Part shown: in pieces, positions 10,627-22,243 of the stretch
How the letters are laid out: each line of letters starts with the position of its first letter
Position numbering within the stretch: position 1 is the first letter of the stretch
Source: Pyropia haitanensis
Lineage: Eukaryota > Rhodophyta > Bangiophyceae > Bangiales > Bangiaceae
Assembly: GCA_008729055.1 (NCBI GenBank)
Contig: SDUX01000003.1
Coordinates: 930,001-994,000, forward strand
Direction of reading: 5' to 3'
DNA: 64,000 nt
Program-made: the position numbers and the translations under genes
The notes under the pieces: model-generated
Database searches by the model: none
What the model saw: the letters and a program-made list of their open reading frames with translations, nothing else
What the model was told of the DNA's origin: nothing

Positions 10627-11330
10627 GGTCGCGGCCGAGGTCGGCCTTGGACACGGTCGCCCCCCCCTCGAGCGCGGCGACGAGCGCCGCGTGCCCCGCC
10701 GCGACCGCCCGCCGCCCCGCCGCGTCGTGGTACCGGTCGACCGCCTCGGCCAGCCGCGCCCGGTACGCGGCCGCCACGGCCGGCCAGTCCGTGGCGGCGT
10801 ACGTGTGGAGGGTGCCCCGCTGGCCGTGGAGGCGGACGAGCCCCGACGGCGGCCGCCCCGGCGGCGGGAGGGCCATCCACCCCACCAGCGCCGCGCGGGT
10901 GGTGGTGGTCGACCCGTCGGCGGCGCGGGTGCGGTGCCAGATGGCGAGCGCGGCGGCGGGTACCTCCTGCGCTTGGGCGCCAAAGAGGGAGCGGACGGCC
11001 GCGACGGCCGCGGCGGGGCCTGGGGGGGGGGGGGGGAGAGGGGGGTGGGGGGGGGGGCCAGCCCTTGCCCTTGCAGCCGCAGCAGCCGGCACGCCGCGGG
11101 GGTGAGGGTGATGGTGGGGGGGGCGGCCGCCGCCGCGGCCGCCGCCGCGGCCGCCGCCGCCGGCGCACCCGGCCCCGCCGCCGCGGGCGGCCGCCGCCGC
11201 GGTGGGGGCGACGCGGCCGCGGCGGGCAGACGCGCCCGCGCGGCGGCGACGGGCGCCGCCGCCGCCGCCGCTGCTGCAGGGGCCGCCACCGCGCGCCGCG
11301 GGGACTGGCGGGGCCGCTTGGGGGTGCCAC

Positions 11331-11373
<43 letters not shown>

Positions 11374-11512
11374 CGCCGCCGTCGCCGCCGCCGCGGCGGC
11401 GGCTACCATCGGGCCGGCCTCGCCACGCCGCTTGCGTGGGCGGCGGACCGCCGCCGCTGCCGCCGCCGCGGGCGGGGCGGGCCCGCCCGCCGCCGCCGCA
11501 TCCACCGCCGCC

Positions 11513-11550
<38 letters not shown>

Positions 11551-11832
11551 CGCGACGCGGGGGGACTGGCGGCGCCGCCGCGGGCCGCCCGCCGCCGCCG
11601 CCGCCGCCGCCGCGGCGGGCGCCCCCCCCGGGGTCGGCGGCGCCACCGCCGCCGCGTCGGCGGCGGCCCGTGCGGCGGGCGCCACGGCCGCGGCGGCCGC
11701 TGCCGGTGGCCGCTGGCGCGGGCGGGACGGCCCGCCCGCCGCCGCTGCCGCCGCGGCGGCCGTGGCTGCCGGCGGTGGCGGCGGTGGTGGTGGTGGTGGT
11801 GGTGGTGGCGCCTCAGCCGCCGTGGCCCCGGC

Positions 11833-11863
<31 letters not shown>

Positions 11864-12021
11864 CGCGTGGGGCGCCGTGCCCCCGGCGGCTGTGGCGGCG
11901 GCGGCGGCGCCGTCGCCGCCGTCGCCGCCGTCGCCGTCGGCCGACGCGCACCACCCCGACGGCTCCCGCCGGGCGTCGATGCGGGGGCGACCCGCCGTGA
12001 CACTGGGGTTATGACAGGCAT
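9741..12021 (-). CDS. HTH_42 (AlkZ/YcaQ-like) winged-helix DNA-binding protein with AT-hook-rich N-terminus
   Basis: The ATG is at 12021. Roughly the first 300 codons are Ala/Pro-rich and hold Arg-rich AT-hook-like islands (RPRQRPP, RRRRQSPR, RPRKRRGE, KRPRQSPR). The conserved domain starts at LTPAACRLLRLQGQGLA (about 11100) and continues with SLFGAQAQEVPAAALAIW, an AATDWPAVAAAYRARL segment, a YFGAFGPATEADARYYLGL segment and the family's late motif LLGRFDPLLLGHVDKAWLVP. It ends in a helix containing AIRAEAAALAAGFW. The family is mainly bacterial and includes AlkZ and YcaQ, which unhook DNA crosslinks. Two frame changes are needed, in the poly-G/C at about 11019-11060 and in the 14-base C run at about 9837-9850. 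Nuclear DNA repair or binding is inferred. The bacterial-type domain suggests an old transfer, later extended with eukaryotic low-complexity sequence. Confidence 0.7.
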
Positions 12022-13222
12022 CCTTGATGGAGGGGGATGGGCAGAGGAGAAGGAGGGGGGAACACGCCCGCCCACAGGGTGGGGGCGGATGCCCACGGGC
12101 GGTGGCGGTGCGCGACGCGCGCGGTCGACGCCGTGCCGGCGGCCATGACGACGGGACCACCCGGTCTCTTCTCCCCCCGAAGTGCGGCGGCAGTGGGTGC
12201 CGACCTGCAGGCGTCCTTGTCAGTGCGTGATTTGCAGCAATTGTGATTTCGAGGGGGTAATGCCAACAAAAATCGATGCAGAATCGGAAGCTTTCCATCA
12301 ATCCTAAAAGAGGAACTCCGATTTTTCAGCGCACGTGTAGTTGGGCACCACGCCCAAGCTATCTTTCACTGTGCGCAGTAGACGGGGTGTTCCCGCTGTC
12401 ATCCGCGGTGCGTTGTCCACGCCGTCGCTCGGTGTTCCCGCCACGGCCGTCTAGCTAGCCGTCCCTGCCTTCCCCGTCGTTTCCACCCCGCACGCCAGAG
12501 TGGACACTCAAAGGACGAGGCGCCCCTCGACGGCTGCCCATCATAGCCGTCGCGCCTCCGTGCTCCGTCTGTGGCAAACGCGCAGCGTCGCCGACTACAC
12601 GCCTCAGGCCATCCTTCTTTCCACGTTGCTTTTTTTATTAGTTGTGACTCTTGTCTCTCCCCCCCCCCCATCACTGTGTGACCCACACAAACTCCCGGGC
12701 GATCGCAGCTGTCGCCACCCCAACACCTGGGCATTGCTCTGGATAGAGCGGCCGCCGCGCCGGCGCGGGCATCACCACCGGCGCTACTTGCCGCCGGTCT
12801 CCATCCCCCCCCCCACGACATACGGAAGCGCATCCAAGGAGGAACGCGTCGTCGGTAGGCGGCGTTCCCCTGCCAGACTCTCGCCCTCTTTGTCCGCCGC
12901 AACTGCGTTCAATAGCGTCCTTTGCGTCTGCACGGGGGGTCCATGGCGCCCAGGGGGACGTCACGGGGGAGACGGCGGCGGTGTCGCCGGGCTGGAGCTC
13001 ACAAACGTGCTTTCAGTTTGAGTTACACACGGTCACGCTCCGAGCCAACCGCCGCCCCCAACTCGGGAGCAGCCGACGCTACCCCCTGCGCCCGCTTCCC
13101 AAAGCACGCGACCATCCCCCTCTGTACATGCTTGTAGCGACCCCATTCCAGCGCGCAATCCCCCCACCCCCTCCCCTCGTCCCCCTCCCCCCCCTCCCCC
13201 CCCTCCCCCCCCTCCCCCCCGC
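12022..13222. other. Intergenic region with probable promoter and a C-rich tract
   Basis: Positions about 12225-12330, upstream of the HTH_42 gene, are A/T-richer and are a promoter candidate. Positions about 13155-13222, just past the stop of the RING gene, form an imperfect tandem of CCCCCCTC-like units. A TGTACAT site lies at about 13124-13130. No gene is supported. Confidence 0.5.
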
Positions 13223-16200
13223 TCACCGCTTAAACACGCGCTGCGCCTTGAACACCTGCCTCCGACACAGGGGACACACCGGCATCACCCGCTTGGCACA
13301 CCCCCAGCAGCACACGTAGTGCGCGCACCACAAAAACACCGTATCCACCGCCGCCGTCAGGCACACCACGCACGCCTCGGCCCCCCCCCCCGGCCAACCG
13401 CCGCCGCCAACAACTCCCGCATCTCCGCGACCGACGCGTGGGCCGTGTCGAGGAGCGTGCCGCGGCCACCTTCGGTCGACCACCCGGTCTCGCCGCCAAC
13501 GAGCAGCAGCCGCCGGTCATCCAGCGGCGCCAGCGCGGCGCCCGTCCGGCCAACCGGCGTCGCGCCGCGGGCGACGACGCCGCCACTCGCCCAGCGGAGG
13601 GTGCCCGTGTCGAGGACGCCCACGTCGTTGAGGTACATCCCATTGTCCGCGGCGCCGCCAAAGACCACCACCGCCCCGGGCAGCGCGGCCGACGCGTGGG
13701 ACTCGCGCGCCAGCGGCGCGCCGGGCCCGTCCGCATACGGCGGGCGCACCCAGCTGCCGGCGGCAAGGTCAAACAGCCACGTGTCGGCGTACGAGCACGC
13801 GCCGTCGAGGAGGCCGCCGTGCACGAGCACCGCCCGGTCGCCGACCAGGTGCGAGACGTGGCCGGCGCGGGGGCCCGGCGCGGGGGACCCCCGCCGCGGG
13901 TGGAGGCGGTGCCAGCCGCCGCGGCCGCCATCCCACAGGTGCAGGTCTGCAAAGTAGCGGTCGCCCATGTACGTGTAGCCGCTGCGGCCGCCGTAGAGCA
14001 CCGCGGCGGTGCCCGACTCGGTCGCGACGAGCGTCGTCCGCGCGCGGGCGGCGGGGGTGGCCGCCGCCGACGCGGGGCCGCCCGACGCCGCGGCGGGCGT
14101 CGAGCCGCCGCCCCGGCCGCCGTGCCAGGTGGCCACCGCGGGCGCCGCCGCGGCGGCGGCGGCGGCGGCAGCGGCGGCGGCAGACGCCGCGCGGCCGCCC
14201 CACCCCCCCGGCCGGCGGCCGACGGGTTCTCCCCTGGCGGCGGCGACCGCCGCCGCCGCCGACGACGCGGCGGCGGCAGCCGCGGCGCCCCCCCCCGCCG
14301 CCGACCGCCCCAGCGGCGTCCACGCCATCCGCCCCGTGTCGAGCACGTGCACGTCCGCGACGCGCCCGGCGCGCGTCGCCCCCCCAAACACCACCATCCG
14401 CCCGCCCGCCAGCACCGCCGCCGCGTGGCCCGTGCGGCCCGTCGGCGCCAGCCCCGCGGGCGTCACCGGCGACCAGGTGCCCGTCGGTACGGCAAACGCG
14501 GCGACGGACGCGTGCCAGCCGCCCGCCGCGTCGCGGCCACCAAACTTGAGCAGCACCCGCCCGCCGCCGGGGGGGTGAGGGGGGTCGCCGTGTCGACGGC
14601 CAGGAGGGAGTGGCCTTCGGTGGGCGTGCCCGACGAGCCGCCGCCGCCGCCGCCACCGCCGCCGCCCGCACCGCCCGCCCGGAGGGTGGCGAGGAAGGAG
14701 GCACCCGCCACCGCGGCGGCCTCGGGGGGGGAGGGGAGTCGGGGGAGGGGGCGCCCGCGGCGGGCACGCCAGGCGTGGGGGCGGCGGCGGCGGCAGCGGC
14801 GGCGGTGGCGGCGATGGTGCCCACCAGCGGTGGCTCGGCCAGCGGCGGCGCGTCGAGGCTCACCCACTGCATCTCCGTGGCGGACGCGCCGTCGCCCTGC
14901 GTCAAGGGCGTTGTCGACGGGCCGCCCAGCGGGGGTGGGGAGAGGGGGTGGGCTGCCGATGAGCGGCGCCGCCGCGGTCGCCGTGAGGGGGAAGACGGCG
15001 GCGAGCCACCGCCGCCGTCGTCACTGCTGACGCTGCCGGCGGTTGCCACGGCCGCGTCGCGGGACACGCCTGCCGCCCCCTCCCGCGCACCACAGGCGGG
15101 GCCACCGCCGCCGTCCCCACCCCGCGGCGCGCCGCTGCCAGCGCACCCGCCGCGGCCGTCACCGCTACCGTCACTGCCGCCGCCGTCACTGTCGCCGCCG
15201 GCGTCCCCGCCGCCAGGGCCCTCCGCCTTGGGGTGCCCGCCTTTGGCAGCCGCCGCGACCGCCGCCGCCGCTGCCGGGTCGCCGTCGTCCCCGTCCTTGT
15301 TGTCGGCAGGCACCGCGGCACCGGCAGCGCCACCAGCACCGCCACCGCCGCCGCCGTCATCACCGACGCCGCCGCCGTCCGCAGCCGCTCCCTCTCCCGC
15401 GGCGTCGGCGGCGCCACCGCCATCGACGGTGGCGCCGCCGCCCTCCCCAGCCACCGACGCGCCGCCCACCCCCCCCCGCCGCGGCCGCCGCTTACCACCC
15501 CCACGCACAGGTGACTCATTCGCCACCACGGCAGCGGCGCCCTCCCCCGCGGCCGCGTCCGCCACCCCCCCCGGCCGGCAGCCGCGGCGGCCAGCCGCTC
15601 GCGCGCGCGCGGCGACAGCGCGAGCCGCGCGACCGGCCCGTCGGCCCCCCACCCGTCGCCGCCATCGCCGCCACCCCGCCCCCCCGCCAGTGGCACGTCG
15701 ACGCGGCCACCGCCCCGCCCCCGGCGGCGGTCGCCATCGACTGCGGCGTCCCCCACCGCGGAGCCGTCCGACGGGGCGCCGTCCCACACGGCGCCGCCGA
15801 CGCGGCTCGCCGCCGGGTGGATCCACGTCACCCGCCCGCCGCTATCGCTGCCGCCGCTGCCGCTGCCGCTGCCGCTCCCCCCTGCGGCCGGCGCCTTGAC
15901 ATACACGGTCATCCCGCCCCGGACTTCAGCCGTCCACCCCGGCGGCAGCGCATCGTCCGTTCCCCCCCCCCCGTCGCGGCCGACGCGGTCGGCGGCGTCC
16001 ACCGGTACCGCCCGCCGAGCGCCGATACCCAGCACCGCGTGCCGGCCGCGTCGACCAGCGCGGCCCAGCCCTGCGGCAGCAACCCCCCCACCCCCCATAC
16101 GACGCTGTCCGGGGTGGACCCCGCCGGCAGCGGCGCGCCGACGACCACCGGCGACGCGCCCGACACGCCGCCCTCGGTGCGGAGGCCGCCGACCATCTGC

Positions 16201-17574
16201 GCCAGGCGGGGCCACCCCGGCAACGACACGCTGCCCGCCGCGACGCCGACCACCGCGCCCGTCGACGGGTGGGTGAGGGGGAGCCGTACCGGGGCCGCCG
16301 CGGCGGTGGCGTGGTAGAGGTCGTGCAGCGGCACCGCCGCGGCGGCGAGGTGCGTGTGCGCGGCGGTACCCGCGTGGACGCGAAGGTGGAGCGTCGAGCC
16401 GAGGAGGACCCGCAGGGGGGCGGGGGGGAGCGGCAGCACCGGCAGGGGGCCCCAGCGCGGAGTCACCCGCGACGCAGACGTGCGGGTAGGGGGTGGGAAA
16501 GGGGGGGAAGACCCGGCCCGGCCGCCCGGCAGGACCGTATAGACGAGGTAGACGGACAGGGGCGGTGGCGGCGTCGACGCGGCGGTTGATGGGTGGACCG
16601 CCGCCGCCGCGTCGGCGGCGGCGGCGGCGGCGCCGTCGGGCGTCCAGCGGAGGGAGAGGGCGGGGAGGGCCACCGCGGGCGCCGCCACCTCCTCCACCAC
16701 CGCGTCAAAGCACAGGCGGTACGCGCCGCCGCCGACGCCGCCCACCGCGGCGCCGCCACTGGGACCGGCGCCACCCCCACCACCACCACCGCCGTCGCCG
16801 CCGGCGCCCATGCCACCACCGCCGCCGTCGCCGTCACCGGGGGTCAGCGCCATATCCTGCCGCACGGGCCCCGTCGCGAGCGTGTGCAGGTCCGACGAGA
16901 GGGTGCCAACGACTCCCCGGCCACGGCCACGGCGGCGCGCCGACCACCACCAGTCGGTGAGGCGGCGGCGGCGGCGGCCGCCGCCGTCACTCCAAGACGC
17001 GTCGGCCGCCGCACCCCCGCCGCCCGCCTCGACACGAACTGTCACGCGGAGCGACCGGAGCGCAGAGTAGTCGGCGGTCGCCGCCCCCCCCACCCCCCCT
17101 CCGGCTGCCAGCCCCCCCCCCCCGCTGCTCCCCCCCCTCCACCCGCGCCCCCTCCTCCCCCAAAGCTCCCCCCCCCCGCCCCCCCCGACGGCGATGACCG
17201 CCCCGCCGGCGGCGGCGGCACCTCTTGGACCCACTCAAAGCCCCACGCCCCCCACGCGGCGCGCTCCCCCCCCGGGGGGAGCGGCACCCCGGGCGACACG
17301 CCGCCGCCGCCGCCTGCCGCCGCACCTGGTACGCCAGTGGTGGAGCGGGGGGCCTCGACGCGGATGACCAGTGGGCCCCGGGGTGGAGGGGGAGGGGGAG
17401 GGGGAGCCGCACCAACCGCGTTGCCAGGGATGCGGGGGGATGTGGCAGCGGCGGCGGCGGCCGCCGCTGGCGGCGGCCGCCGCCACCACCGCAGCGACGC
17501 CATGGAGCGCTCCCCGTCGCCACCGCCGCCGCCGTCGGTGGCCCAGCCGCCGCCGCCGCCACTGCGGCTGGCCT

Positions 17575-17605
<31 letters not shown>

Positions 17606-17865
17606 ACCACCGCCGTTGCCGACGCCCGCACCGGCAGCAGCGCCCACGGCGGCCGTCGTCCGGCGGCGCCACCGAAAGGACGCCATGGACGGCTCCCCCC
17701 CGCCGCCGCCGCCGCCGCCCCAGTCGCCACCGGCGCCACCGCTGCTGCGGCTGCGGGCGACGCCCCGGCCGCGGCGGCCGCCCCCACCGCCGCCGCCGCC
17801 CCAGTCGCCACCGGCGCCACCGCTGCTGCGGCTGCGGGCGACGCCCCGGCCGCGGCGGCCGCCCC

Positions 17866-17900
<35 letters not shown>

Positions 17901-18091
17901 TGGTCACCGGCTGGCGCTCCCGCCGCGGCGGCGGCGGCGGCGGCGGCGGCGACCGCGGACGGCGGCGTCAAGGACAGGATGGAGGAGGAGGAGAGGGAGC
18001 GTGGTGGGGAGGGGGCCGCCGAGGGGGGGGGGGGAGGGGGGGTGAGTGTAAAGTTGGTGAGGCGGATGCGGAGGGACGGGCGGGTGGCCAT
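13223..18091 (-). CDS. Large WW-WW-Kelch-RING protein (possible E3 ubiquitin ligase)
   Basis: I read one gene from the ATG at 18091 to the stop at 13223; a second start at about 14873 is possible if the Kelch-RING part is separate. The N-terminus begins MATRPSLRIRLTNFTL, then an unrecognised Gly/Pro-rich region with a duplicated 27-aa unit. About 16080-15985 encodes a WW-like domain (LLPQGWAALV...YRWTPP) and about 15960-15830 a second one (LPPGWTAEVRGGMTVYV...VTWIHP). An acidic Gly/Asp/Ser linker follows (about 15500-14900). Kelch repeats lie at about 14600-13480 (VLLKFGGRDAAGG, RMVVFGGATRAGRV, TAAVLYGGRSGY, AVLVHGGLLDG, AVVVFGGAADNGMYLNDV, LLLVGGETGW). The C-terminus is a C3HC4 RING (CVVC...CAHYVCCWGC...CPLC). 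Frame changes occur in C/G runs near 15960-15972, 14570 and 13380-13391. The Kelch plus RING architecture fits a ligase choosing its substrate through the propeller; partners are unknown. Confidence 0.62.
17721..17882. repeat. 81-base in-frame tandem duplication inside the WW-Kelch-RING gene
   Basis: Two adjacent copies of an 81-base unit start at about 17721 and 17802 and look identical. On the minus strand they encode the same 27 residues twice (unit GRRGRGVARSRSS followed by a Gly-rich part). Identity at the DNA level suggests a recent duplication that kept the frame. Confidence 0.8.
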
Positions 18092-20367
18092 TGGGAAGGG
18101 ACGGCAGGGGGGGGCGGCGGTGGCAAGGGGGGGGTAGGGGGAGGGAGACGGACAGGGGCGGAAGAGGGACGGACCGGGGGGATAGGGGGATGAGCAGAGG
18201 GGGGGGGGGGTGGTGGCGGGGGGGGACTGCCCACCGCCGTGAGGGGGCGGCATCCGTCGGCGCGGCGGTAGCGGCGACGCCGGCGGGACGTCGGGCGGCG
18301 GCTGCTGACGGTGGAGCGGGGGGATGGCGGCCGGCCGTCGTCAGCCGGTCGGTCGGTCGGTCGGTCGGTCGGTCGGTCGGTCGGTCGGTCGGTGGAAGGC
18401 CAAGCCCGGGAGCGCGCCGTGCGCCAGCCGCGAGCAGCGGCGCGGCGGGCGCCCGCGGGCACACGACGCGCCGGCAACGGGGCTGGGCGGCCGCCGCAGA
18501 CGACGCCGGCCGCTCTAGGTGTGAGTGCCCCCCCCAAGCAGCGGTGTATGCAAGCGGGGGCGCCGCGGGCAGGCGGCGGCGGCGGCCCGCTGGCGCGGCC
18601 AGCGCGGCTCGCGCCAACCCGTCCCGTCGGGCCGCTGGCCACTTTCCGAGGGGCCTTGCACGCGCCCGCCCGTGGGTGGGACACGGTGACGCGGCCGGGA
18701 CCGTCGGGCCGGCCGCCATCCCGGGTGTCTCGGATGGCGCGTGTGGGGCCCCACCGGCTGCACCGGTGGTGTGGCGCGGGTGGCGACCGCGTCGGCGGCG
18801 CGGACGGGCTGCGATTGGTGGCGCCGCGGGATCCCCCGGTTGGCCGCGGACCCGCCCGGTCCCGCGGCGCGCGGCGCCGCGCAGGCGCGGACGTTGGCGG
18901 CGGTGGACGCGCCGCGGCGGGGCGCCGACGGTGCGGTCGGCGCAGCGGCCTGCGCACGCCGGCGCGGGCGGTGCCCGCCTGCACGGCGCGTTGGCGGTAC
19001 GACGCGGCGCCGTCGCGGCGACGCCGCTCGTCGTTTGTCTCCCTTCTGTGTGTGCCACTTTGGCGGTCCTGCTTTCTCCCTGTGGAGGCCGCCGCGGGGT
19101 TGGACGCTGGGGAGACGCGTGCTGCGCTCCCGCGTGCTGGGTTTGGGCCGTGCGGACGCAGCTTGAGGGGGGGCCCGGCCGCGCCAGGATGACGCGGCCT
19201 CCGTCGCGTGGCGCAGCGGCGTCGACGGCGCCGCGGGCGCCGTCGCCGCGACGCCGCTCAGCGCGCGCGGCGCGGCGTGGGGATGGACGGCGGCACCCCG
19301 TTTCTTTTGCTGGCGTCCGTGTGGGTGGCGAGGACCGCCCCCTATCGTTTCCCCCATATCTTGGCAGGAGAAAAGGGAGAAAACAGACGGGTAGCGTAGC
19401 AAACCAAACACCGTCCGCATGCATGGGGCAGGAGAAACGGTCCTCAATGAGTCAACAGGAGCAGGCTATATTCAGGCACACGGGCGGCAGCTCGGGCAGT
19501 CTGGGGGCGGCCGAGGTCAGCACAAGTGCCCTCCCCTCATGAGTTTTCATACACCCGCCCTGAGCGGCACCTCGTTGCATCGGCGGCCAGCGGTTGCAGC
19601 ACCGCCTCCCACAGCCGACCGCAGCGGCGGGAGGGGGGTCGCCGGGAGCTGGTCAATCCGCCCCGACCACCGTCGCCGCTGGCGCGCTGTGTCCTCTGGC
19701 CACCGCGGTCGCCCCCGTCGGTGGTACCCGCCGCAGACACCGCGGCTCACAGCCGTCGGTCATTGATCGTCGTAGCGGAGCTCGGCCGCCGCCGTCGCTG
19801 CCGACGGCGCTGGCGCCACTGGCGCGGTTGCTGCCGTGCCCGTGTCCACCGACCGATGCAGCCGCCGCCGCCACCGCGGGCGCCGGCGCAGCCTACAGCT
19901 CGCCTGAGCGGGGTGCCCTGCGGACTGTGGGGGAAGAGGACACCCGGGGGATGGGCGCGCTGGCCAAAGATGGAGTGGGCGTCGGGGCAGCGGCTGTGCG
20001 TCGTCGTCTTCTGTTCGCGGGGACCCCCACCTCGGCGGAGGAGCGGCTATGAACAATTACCGCACGGAGTGTACTGTACAACCCTGCACATACATGTAGT
20101 GCTCAAGACTTGCTTGGAAGAACAATACATTGATGATCAACGATTTCTCCAGATGTGGGAACGGACGCATGGTTTTTTCGTGGAAAGTGGCGGTCCGATG
20201 GGAGCTCAAACGTTCAAGAGCGCGGTCGCGGTGGGGGCCTCTCTGCCGCGTTCCCCACCTCACCCACCTCGTCCCACTCCCCTGTCCCCTACTCTCCGCC
20301 TCCATCTGTCTCCGTTTTCTTGCCACGCGCTCGTCTCCGCCCCCCTGCGTGGGGCCTCCTTCCGACC
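18092..20367. other. Intergenic region between divergent genes
   Basis: About 2.3 kb. It holds the TCGG microsatellite (18346-18393), GC-rich sequence without coding bias up to about 19300, and a lower-GC part at about 20042-20200 that lies 170-330 bases before the glutaredoxin ATG and is a promoter candidate. Several long frames exist on both strands, but none shows a domain or consistent codon use. Confidence 0.45.
18346..18393. repeat. TCGG tetranucleotide microsatellite
   Basis: About twelve perfect tandem copies of GGTC/TCGG between 18346 and 18393. It lies in non-coding sequence 250-300 bases before the WW-Kelch-RING start. Confidence 0.9.
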
Positions 20368-21356
20368 ATGGCGTTTCTTGTCGCGCCCCCCCCCCTCGGC
20401 GGCGTCGCCGGCCGCACCGTCCGCGTCGGCAGCCGGCGGGGCGCCCCCCCGGCGACCGCACCGCGGCGGCCGCCGCGGCGGGCGGTGCTGGTGGCGACGG
20501 CGCCGACGGCGGGAGAGCCCCCCCCCCCCCCCACTGGCGACGGCGGCGGCGTGCCCCCCCCCCCCCCGCCCTCGACACCCTCCCCCTCACGCCCATCCCC
20601 GCGCACCCCCGCGAGTGGCCGCCGACCTGGGCCGCCGCCGCCACGTACGCCGTCTACGACGGCGACGGCACCCTCCAGTACGTCTCGGTTGCGCGCTCCC
20701 TCCGGGTGGCGTTGCTCAACCACCGCCGCGTCTGGGGCGCCGACCACCCCGCCGTCACCGCCGTGCGGGCGGCGCTGGTGGACGTGCCCGACCGGGTGGC
20801 GCTGGAGGGGACGGCCAAGGCGTGGCTCGCCGCCGCCGTCGCGGCGTCACCAACCAAGGCCCCACCGCCGGGGAACGACCCGGCCGACGGGGCGTCGCGC
20901 TGGCGTGCGCGGCCGCCCGACGTGACGCGGACCAAGCCCAACCTGACGCTGCCGGCGGGCACCACCGCCGAGACGGCGGTCGACGCGGTCGCCGCGGTCG
21001 TCGCGGCGCACCCGGTGGTGCTCTTCCTCAAAGGCACCCGTGCAGACCCCGCGTGTGGCTTCTCCGCGCGCACCGTCGATATCTTGCGGTCGCACATTGG
21101 GGCGGCGTTTGAGACGCTCAACGTGCTGGATGAGGAGGCCAACCCGGGGCTCCGCGACGCGGTCAAGGCGTACGCGTCGTGGCCGACGGTGCCGCAGCTG
21201 TACGTGGGGGGGGAGTTTGTGGGGGGGGCGGATATTGTCGGCGAGATGCACGAGGGGGGGGAGCTCCGGCCGCTGCTGGTGGGGGCGGTGGCGGACTCAG
21301 CGGCGCCACCGCCGCCTGCTGGGGCGGGGGGGGGGGGTGCCCCGGCCGGCGCCTAG
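20368..21356 (+). CDS. GRXS16-like protein: GIY-YIG domain fused to CGFS monothiol glutaredoxin
   Basis: The ATG at 20368 opens a basic, Ala/Pro/Arg-rich leader (MAFLVAPPPLGG...) typical of a plastid transit peptide. After a frame change in one of two C runs (about 20519-20532 or 20552-20567) comes ATYAVYDGDGTLQYVSVARS, matching the degenerate GIY-YIG domain of plant GRXS16, with a conserved PPGN linker after it. The C-terminal glutaredoxin has the active site ACGFS, the WPTVPQLYVGGEFVGGADI cis-proline and glutathione/Fe-S-binding segment, and a short Ala/Gly tail before the TAG at 21356. Plant GRXS16 acts in chloroplasts in iron-sulfur cluster transfer, with redox-gated nuclease activity reported for its N-terminal domain. 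The domain pair is seen; plastid targeting is inferred from the leader. Confidence 0.82.
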
Positions 21357-21966
21357 GCCGGGCGCCGGTGGTGGCCCTGGCGCGGTGGTGCGGGCAGAGG
21401 GGGCGGGGAAGGAGGCGGGCGGGGGCGCGCGTCGGCGACGCGACCGGCGGGCCACCCCAACGTTGGGGGGTGCGTCTGTGGGCGGAGGCGGCCTGGCGGC
21501 CCCGCCGCGGCCGCCGCCACCGCCGCGCCGTCAATGCGCTCTCGCAGCGCCGCCGCGGCGCGCGTGCAGACGCGTCCAGACGGGGGACGGCGCGGGTCGG
21601 GGGGTCCCGGGGGGGGGGGGGGGCGGTGCGCGCCAAGTAGCAGACGGCGTGGGACCGCCGGCAGGCGGCGACCCGCGCCGCGGCGCCGCGGGCGGGGGGC
21701 GGGCGTGGCGTTGCTCGTTTTCGTGTCTTTTTTTTTTTATCGTGGGTATCGGCGAGGGGCGGTGGCGCGTGCCCGCTCCCACCGCCGCCCCGAGCGCGGC
21801 GGTCGGAGCGGGCCGACGCCGCCGCCGCCGCCGCCCCCCCGATTGGTGTGTGCTTGCGAAAAGGCGGCCGCCCGCCGGCAGCCGGCGCGGCGGCAGACAA
21901 ACAAAACGGGACGTCCGTCCACATAGGGCGGGAACCCCGTCGGGAGGGTGGCCAGCGATGGCGGCA

Positions 21967-22008
<42 letters not shown>

Positions 22009-22075
22009 GGGGATGTTCTTCCCCCCCCCAGCGCCCGCGGGTGCCCCCCCCCCCCACTCCCCCCCCCCCTTGCCC
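21357..22075. other. Intergenic region between convergent genes
   Basis: About 0.7 kb between the stops of the glutaredoxin gene (plus) and the giant minus-strand gene. It includes a G run near 21610, a T run near 21728-21738 and mixed C tracts at 22020-22070. No gene is visible. Confidence 0.5.
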
Positions 22076-22206
22076 CTACTTGAACATCGCCGCCGCGGCG
22101 CCGTCGCCGAGGAACATGACGATCGGGATGAGCTTATCCCGCGCAAACTGCGACACGTACTCGGCGACCGCGCGGACGCCCGCGGCTGGGTCCCGGCGGC
22201 CACCCC

Positions 22207-22243
<37 letters not shown>

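Noticed and set aside
11019..11060. Micro-introns inside C/G runs as explanation for the frame changes
   Set aside because: No GT donor is present at this site or at the 9837-9850 run; homopolymer length error explains the pattern more simply.
17904..19424. 506-codon minus-strand frame upstream of the WW-Kelch-RING start
   Set aside because: Crosses the TCGG microsatellite and has no domain or steady codon pattern; long frames are expected by chance at this GC content.
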